From contig CAMLLD010000013.1 of NCBI GenBank assembly GCA_946480785.1, positions 1-64,000 on the forward strand: a stretch of 64,000 nucleotides of DNA, read 5' to 3'. This DNA comes from an uncultured Blastocatellia bacterium (GTDB taxonomy: Bacteria > Acidobacteriota > Blastocatellia > Pyrinomonadales > Pyrinomonadaceae). The translations under genes were made by a program, and so were the position numbers. How positions within the stretch are numbered: position 1 is the stretch's first letter; every line of letters starts with the position of its first letter. The notes below the pieces were generated by a model. It was not told the origin of the DNA. It made no database searches and saw nothing but the letters and a program-made list of their open reading frames with translations. Positions 59,766-64,000 of the stretch are shown in pieces.

Positions 59766-62729
59766 ATGTGGATTTCCCGCGCGAGTGTTATTTGGCCTGC
59801 CTCGTTGTTGTTATTGCTTTTGCTACTATTGCCTCACATCACTGCCGTAGCCCAATACCGGATCGAGAGTTGGACCATTGACAATGGGCTGCCGCAGAAC
59901 ACCGTGCGCTCGATCGTGCAGACCCGCGACGGTTACCTCTGGTTCACCACCTACGACGGCCTGGTGCGCTTCGACGGAATCAACTTCCGAGTCTTCGATA
60001 AGAGCAATACAAAAGGACTCACTACTAACCGGTTCACCTGCCTTTATGAAGACAAGGACGGAACACTCTGGATCGGAACCGGTGCCGGCGGTGGCGTGAC
60101 ACGCTATCACGATGGCGTGTTCACCTCGTACCCGATAGAAGGTCAGGTCTTCGACTTCACACACGACCTTAACGGCGAGTTGCTTATCGGCTCCGACACC
60201 GGGCAATTCTACTGGCGCGATGGCAAGGTTATTCGCGCGCCGGCTGAATACCAGGATTACAAAAGAAAGCACTACCTTGCACCCTCCGGAGCGCAATGGA
60301 TCATCACTGCCAGCCGGGCGCGAGAGGTTAGAAACGGTCGAGTGACTGAGTATCCAGTGAAACTGCGCACTCCAGCTACTGATGTGGGACTCTATGAAGA
60401 TCGGCAACAGAACTTATGGTTGGGTGACGAAACAGGAATCTACCTGCTTCGCGACGGTCAGATCACACACTACTTCGAGAAACACGGATTGCCGGCGCAT
60501 ACTTCCGGACGAGCATGCGCGGAGGATGACGAAGGCGGCGTCTGGTTTACTCTCATTTCGTTGGCCGGTAACGGAGTGGCTTACTTCAAAGACGGTCGCT
60601 TCACTGTTTATGGAAGAAGCGTTGGTTTAAATGACCTCAACGTCAACACCGTCTTCAAGGATCGCGAAGGGGTGATTTGGCTCGGCACTTCAGCCGGACT
60701 GCATCGCCTAATCAAACAAGTCGTGACCGCATACTCCACCGCCAACGGTCTGCTTAACAACGAAGTCTATCCGATCCTGCAAGCTCGGAACGGCGACGTC
60801 TTGATCGGCTCAGTCGCAGGACTCAGCCGCTTTCGGGATGGACAGTTCCAAAATACTCGATTGCCTGAACCTTACCACATAGTTCAAGCACTGGCTGAAG
60901 ACAGTGCCGGTCGTTTATGGATCGGCGTTATCAATGGGCTGGTGGTCGAGGAAAAAGGAAAACTGAAAAACCTCTCGAGCCTCGTCAACGGAGTCACCGT
61001 TCTTTCCATCCTGACAGACCGTAGCGGCAACACCTGGGCCGGCTCGGGCCGTGGCCTGTTCAAATTCAATGGCGACCAACTAACTGCGCATTACACCTCT
61101 AAAGACGGATTACCCGCCGACGATGTAACCGCGATTTATGAAGACCGTAATGGCGATCTCTGGGTCGGCACCCCCGGGGTGTTGACGCAGTTCAAAAACG
61201 GCAAATTCGTCAGCTATCCGATCACCAAAGATGGCGCCCTCGATAATATCCGGGCGATCTATGAAGATGTTGATGGCACGTTCTGGATTGGCACTTATGA
61301 TAATGGTCTCAGTCGATTTCGCGACGGACAGTTCTCCCACTACACAATAAATGACGGACTGTTCAGCAACGGCGTGTTTCAGATACTCGAAGACGCACAC
61401 GGCTATTTCTGGATCAGTTGCAACCGGGGCATCTATCGGGTCAGCCGCCGTGAGCTGAACGATTTCGCAAATGGCGCGACCGCAAGTATTAGTAGTGTCG
61501 CTTTCGGCAAAGAGGATGGCATGCTCAATGTTGAATGTAACGGAGGGCGTGCCCCTGCCGGCATCATCGCGCATGATGGTAAATTCTGGTTCCCTACTAT
61601 GGGTGGCGTGGTGGTAGTTGATCCTGAAGCCGTGAGCATTAACCGACAAACGCCGCCGGTGCGAATTGAATCAGTCACACTCGAGCGCGACCCGGTGGAC
61701 TTTCAGCGCGGCGTGAGTCTCGAACCGGGCCAGCGAGGATTGGAGATTAGCTATAGCGGATTGAGTTACATCAAGTCTGATCAGATCAAATTCAAGCACA
61801 AGCTGGAAGGCCTTGATGTTGATTGGGTTGATGTCGGCACGCGGCGCGTGGCCTATTTCCCATACCTGCCGCCGGGCAGTTACACATTTCGCGTGATCGC
61901 AGCCAATAGCGACGGCCTTTGGAACAACGAAGGGGCGTCGCTGGTTGTGATCGTACGAACTCCATTCTGGCAACAATTATGGTTCCGGCTGTTATGTACG
62001 ATTGTATTTTTAGGACTCGTTGCTTTGGCATTCAGAATTCGGTTCAAACGTTTGGAGCGGCGGCACGCTGAACGTGAAGCCTTCTCGCGACGCCTCATCG
62101 AATCACAGGAGAACGAGCGCAAACGGATCGCCACGGAATTGCACGACAGCCTGGGCCAGAATCTTCTGATCGTAAAGAACTGGGCCCTCGTCGGTTTGAA
62201 CTCGCTCGCGGAAGACAATCCCGCGCGTGAGCATTTAACCGAGATCTCAGAAACAACCTCGCTGGCGCTTGACGAAGTGCGTTTGATTGCACACAACCTG
62301 CGGCCTTACCAGCTCGAAAGGCTCGGACTGACTAAAACGATTGAGTACATGGTCCAACAGATCAAGAACTCTTCGGACATCGAATTCAATACCGAGATAG
62401 ACAACATTGACGGGCTGTTATCGAAAGAGGCTGAGATCAATCTCTATCGCATGGTCCAGGAATGCGCCAACAATATCATCAAGCACAGCGCGGCCACGAA
62501 TGCGTGGCTTTCGATCAAACGCAGCAGCGGCGGCGCCGAGATCACTTGCCGGGACGATGGAAATGGCTTTGACACGAATGTAGCCTGGCGCAAGGGCGGC
62601 ATGGGGTTGACAGACATCGCCGAACGCGTGCGGATGCTCGGCGGCAGGTACACGATTGATACCGCAGCAGGCAAAGGCGCCACGATTCACATCACGATAG
62701 ATAGCCGCAAAGCACAAATCATTAATTGA
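59766..62729 (+). CDS. Two-component regulator propeller sensor histidine kinase (HisKA_3)
   Basis: A 987-residue membrane kinase. Signal or first helix 'PASLLLLLLLLLPHITAVAQ'; residues about 35-620 are two seven-blade propellers of Reg_prop repeats ('DGYLWFTTYDGLVRFDG', 'DGTLWIGTGAGGGVTRYHDG', 'NGDLWVGTPGVLTQFKNG'); a Y_Y_Y domain ('LEISYSGLSYIKSDQIKFKHKLEGLD', 'PPGSYTFRVIAANSDG') precedes a helix 'LWFRLLCTIVFLGLVALAF'. The dimerisation domain carries the phospho-His in 'ENERKRIATELHDSLGQNLL'; the ATPase domain has 'MVQECANNIIKHS' and 'CRDDGNGFD'. Pairs with the response regulator 53 bases downstream. The stimulus is unknown. Confidence 0.92.
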   Translation: MWISRASVIWPASLLLLLLLLLPHITAVAQYRIESWTIDNGLPQNTVRSIVQTRDGYLWFTTYDGLVRFDGINFRVFDKSNTKGLTTNRFTCLYEDKDGTLWIGTGAGGGVTRYHDGVFTSYPIEGQVFDFTHDLNGELLIGSDTGQFYWRDGKVIRAPAEYQDYKRKHYLAPSGAQWIITASRAREVRNGRVTEYPVKLRTPATDVGLYEDRQQNLWLGDETGIYLLRDGQITHYFEKHGLPAHTSGRACAEDDEGGVWFTLISLAGNGVAYFKDGRFTVYGRSVGLNDLNVNTVFKDREGVIWLGTSAGLHRLIKQVVTAYSTANGLLNNEVYPILQARNGDVLIGSVAGLSRFRDGQFQNTRLPEPYHIVQALAEDSAGRLWIGVINGLVVEEKGKLKNLSSLVNGVTVLSILTDRSGNTWAGSGRGLFKFNGDQLTAHYTSKDGLPADDVTAIYEDRNGDLWVGTPGVLTQFKNGKFVSYPITKDGALDNIRAIYEDVDGTFWIGTYDNGLSRFRDGQFSHYTINDGLFSNGVFQILEDAHGYFWISCNRGIYRVSRRELNDFANGATASISSVAFGKEDGMLNVECNGGRAPAGIIAHDGKFWFPTMGGVVVVDPEAVSINRQTPPVRIESVTLERDPVDFQRGVSLEPGQRGLEISYSGLSYIKSDQIKFKHKLEGLDVDWVDVGTRRVAYFPYLPPGSYTFRVIAANSDGLWNNEGASLVVIVRTPFWQQLWFRLLCTIVFLGLVALAFRIRFKRLERRHAEREAFSRRLIESQENERKRIATELHDSLGQNLLIVKNWALVGLNSLAEDNPAREHLTEISETTSLALDEVRLIAHNLRPYQLERLGLTKTIEYMVQQIKNSSDIEFNTEIDNIDGLLSKEAEINLYRMVQECANNIIKHSAATNAWLSIKRSSGGAEITCRDDGNGFDTNVAWRKGGMGLTDIAERVRMLGGRYTIDTAAGKGATIHITIDSRKAQIIN

Positions 62730-62743
62730 ATCATTTGTGCTTT
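62709..62743 (+). terminator. Putative intrinsic terminator or attenuator between kinase and regulator
   Basis: AAAGCACAAAT and ATTTGTGCTTT form an 11-bp stem around a 13-base loop that includes the kinase stop codon; T-rich DNA (tttttgtgccttttt) follows. The stem is AT-rich, so termination may be partial, adjusting the kinase-to-regulator ratio. Confidence 0.45.
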
Positions 62744-62782
62744 TTGTGCCTTTTTGTGGCAAAACGTTTTTGAGGCAAGTTC

Positions 62783-63430
62783 ATGCAGCAAGAGATTCGC
62801 ATCCTAATCGCCGACGATCATCCAATCTTCAGGCAAGGACTGCGGATGGTGATCGAGGCCAATCCACTATTGAAAGTCGTAGCCGAAGCGGGCGACGGTG
62901 AATCAGCGCTCGCTCGAATACGCGAGCTGAAACCTGATGTCGCAGTGCTCGACGTCGACATGCCGCCGCCTGACGGATTGGCAGTTTTACATGAACTTCG
63001 GAATCATCCGATCGCAATTATCTTCCTGACGATGCACAAGGACGAAGCTACACTGAATGCTGCGCTCGACTCAGGCGTCAAAGGTTTTGTAGTGAAAGAC
63101 GAGGCAGCGAACGAGATAATCAGTTGTATTAAGGCAGTCATTGCCGGAAAGAGTTTCATCAGCCCGACGCTATCGGGCCACCTGCTAAACCGGCGAAACC
63201 GCGCGGAAGCGTTCGCCGCCGAGCTGCCTTCGCTTAATGATCTCACTGCTTCGGAACGCCGCGTCCTGTTGCTGGTCGCCGAATCGCTGACCAATAAACA
63301 GATTGCCGAAAAGATGTTTGTCAGCGTCCGCACCGTCGAGCATCACCGCGCGAACATCTGCGCCAAACTCGGCCTCAACGGCAAAAACGCTCTTCTCAGT
63401 TTCGCCCTCACTCACAAATGCGAGCTTTAA
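62783..63430 (+). CDS. NarL/FixJ (LuxR-type) response regulator
   Basis: A 215-residue protein. Receiver domain: 'RILIADDHPIFRQGLRMVIEANP', phospho-Asp in 'PDVAVLDVDMPPPDGLAVL', 'AIIFLTMHKDEATLNAALDSGVKGFVVKD'. LuxR helix-turn-helix: 'LNDLTASERRVLLLVAESLTNKQIAEKMFVSVRTVEHHRANICAKLGL'. It is phosphorylated by the upstream HisKA_3 kinase. GAGG precedes the ATG. A dyad and direct repeat just downstream of the gene, ahead of the YVTN gene, are plausible binding sites. Confidence 0.94.
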   Translation: MQQEIRILIADDHPIFRQGLRMVIEANPLLKVVAEAGDGESALARIRELKPDVAVLDVDMPPPDGLAVLHELRNHPIAIIFLTMHKDEATLNAALDSGVKGFVVKDEAANEIISCIKAVIAGKSFISPTLSGHLLNRRNRAEAFAAELPSLNDLTASERRVLLLVAESLTNKQIAEKMFVSVRTVEHHRANICAKLGLNGKNALLSFALTHKCEL

Positions 63431-63432
63431 AA

Positions 63433-63472
63433 ATAGGTAGTACCACCTATATCAAATTAGGTAGTAGCACCC
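63433..63472 (+). promoter_or_regulatory. Dyad and direct repeat upstream of the YVTN gene
   Basis: ATAGGT-agtacc-ACCTAT (63433-63450) is a perfect dyad; the motif TAGGTAGTA-(C/G)-CACC recurs 24 bases later (63458-63472). Two and a bit helical turns of spacing suits a dimeric regulator such as the response regulator encoded immediately upstream. No clear -10/-35 pair was identified. Confidence 0.45.
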
Positions 63473-63546
63473 ACGACCCGCTCGCGACACTCGTCACATA
63501 ATTCGCCCCGTCTCAAACGCAACCTCAGAACAGAAAGGAATAAACG

Positions 63547-64000
63547 ATGATTAGCCCAACACAGAAGATTTTTTCGGGCGCAGCGATCCGAGTAGTGACG
63601 CTGGCCCTGTCTCTCGTTCTCGGAGCCGGCGCCGCGCTCGCTCAAGTGAAAGGATATGTGACAAATGAAACTGACAACACTGTCTCAGTGATCGACACCG
63701 CCACTAATACAGTGACTGCCACCATACCCGTCGGATCACATCCGGTCAGTGTAGCCGTTACTCCAGACGGTGGCTTTGCTTATGTGGTGAATAGCCCTTT
63801 TATTGGCAATGGCTCTGTTTCGGTGATAAGTGGGTCAACCAATGCGGTGATAGCCACTATTCCCGTGGGCTTATTTCCGACTAGTGTAGCCATCACTCCG
63901 GACGGTGCTTTCGTTTACGTAACCGTTGGAGGTAGCCAGACTGTCTCAGTGATAGCCACGGCGACTAATACAGTGATTGCCAATATTCCGTTGCAAGGGG
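63547..64000 (+). CDS. YVTN beta-propeller repeat protein, partial (runs off the window)
   Basis: Open from ATG 63547 to the window end, 151 codons. Signal peptide 'IRVVTLALSLVLGAGAALAQ', then repeats of about 42 residues: 'KGYVTNETDNTVSVIDTATNTVTATIPVGSHPVSVAVTPDGGFAYV' followed by two further similar units with VAITPDG. YVTN repeats form a seven-blade propeller on surface-layer or secreted proteins. GAAAGG lies about 9 bases before the ATG. Possibly a target of the two-component system upstream. Confidence 0.88.
   Translation, partial: MISPTQKIFSGAAIRVVTLALSLVLGAGAALAQVKGYVTNETDNTVSVIDTATNTVTATIPVGSHPVSVAVTPDGGFAYVVNSPFIGNGSVSVISGSTNAVIATIPVGLFPTSVAITPDGAFVYVTVGGSQTVSVIATATNTVIANIPLQG

Overview
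The window looks like a chromosomal segment of an Acidobacteriota bacterium, probably close to Blastocatellia. I infer this from gene content: two very large duplicated MacB/FtsX permeases of the acidobacterial 'ADOP' type (one behind a PadR regulator), a tricorn-type protease, many secreted beta-propeller and FG-GAP proteins, DUF4142 and DUF305/LVIVD proteins, and GC-rich genes separated by palindromic repeats of the 'GAAGGCGTT' type. No rRNA gene or complete tRNA gene is visible, and I could run no database search.

Layout. 1-5 kb: two VOC-family proteins and small secreted proteins. 4.4-13.5 kb: DUF305/LVIVD pair, CDF cation transporter with a periplasmic binding protein, penicillin acylase, a pentapeptide-repeat protein with a Rossmann-like C-terminal domain, and a zinc alcohol dehydrogenase. 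13.5-20.3 kb: PadR, ADOP permease, M1 peptidase, then an FG-GAP protein and an SRPBCC protein. 20.7-31.5 kb: tricorn protease, zinc-ribbon membrane protein, two class C beta-lactamase-like hydrolases (one frameshifted) flanking a second ADOP permease. 31.5-37.4 kb: a minus-strand run of a TPR-CHAT protease, a Tat-exported Cys-rich protein of unknown family and a clostripain (C11) protease. 37.5-43.4 kb: LytS/LytTR two-component pair, amidohydrolase, dienelactone hydrolase. 43.4-51.7 kb: decaying toxin-antitoxin modules, a Ser/Thr kinase-FGE fusion, DUF5946, a PQQ-type propeller and a ClpX-like ATPase. 51.5-54 kb: a membrane-protein operon (DUF3618, holin-like/YqjE-type, Q-rich protein, small lipoprotein).

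The most exciting part is 54.3-58.7 kb: a complete-looking anti-phage CBASS locus. A CD-NTase, a stand-alone ubiquitin-E2-like protein carrying a C-terminal SEC-C zinc motif, and a Cap4-type nuclease-SAVED effector form one operon. Transcribed divergently is an HTH/ImmA-type metallopeptidase pair matching CapH/CapP, the known DNA-damage-responsive CBASS regulators. The shared intergenic region holds two dyads of identical architecture (ATTGC-N6-GCAAT), the likely CapH operators. A 3'-tRNA-like fragment lies about 0.5 kb downstream and may be the scar of island integration.

59.7-64 kb: a large propeller-type sensor histidine kinase, its LuxR/NarL-type response regulator, a promoter-proximal dyad/direct repeat, and the start of a YVTN beta-propeller protein cut by the window end.
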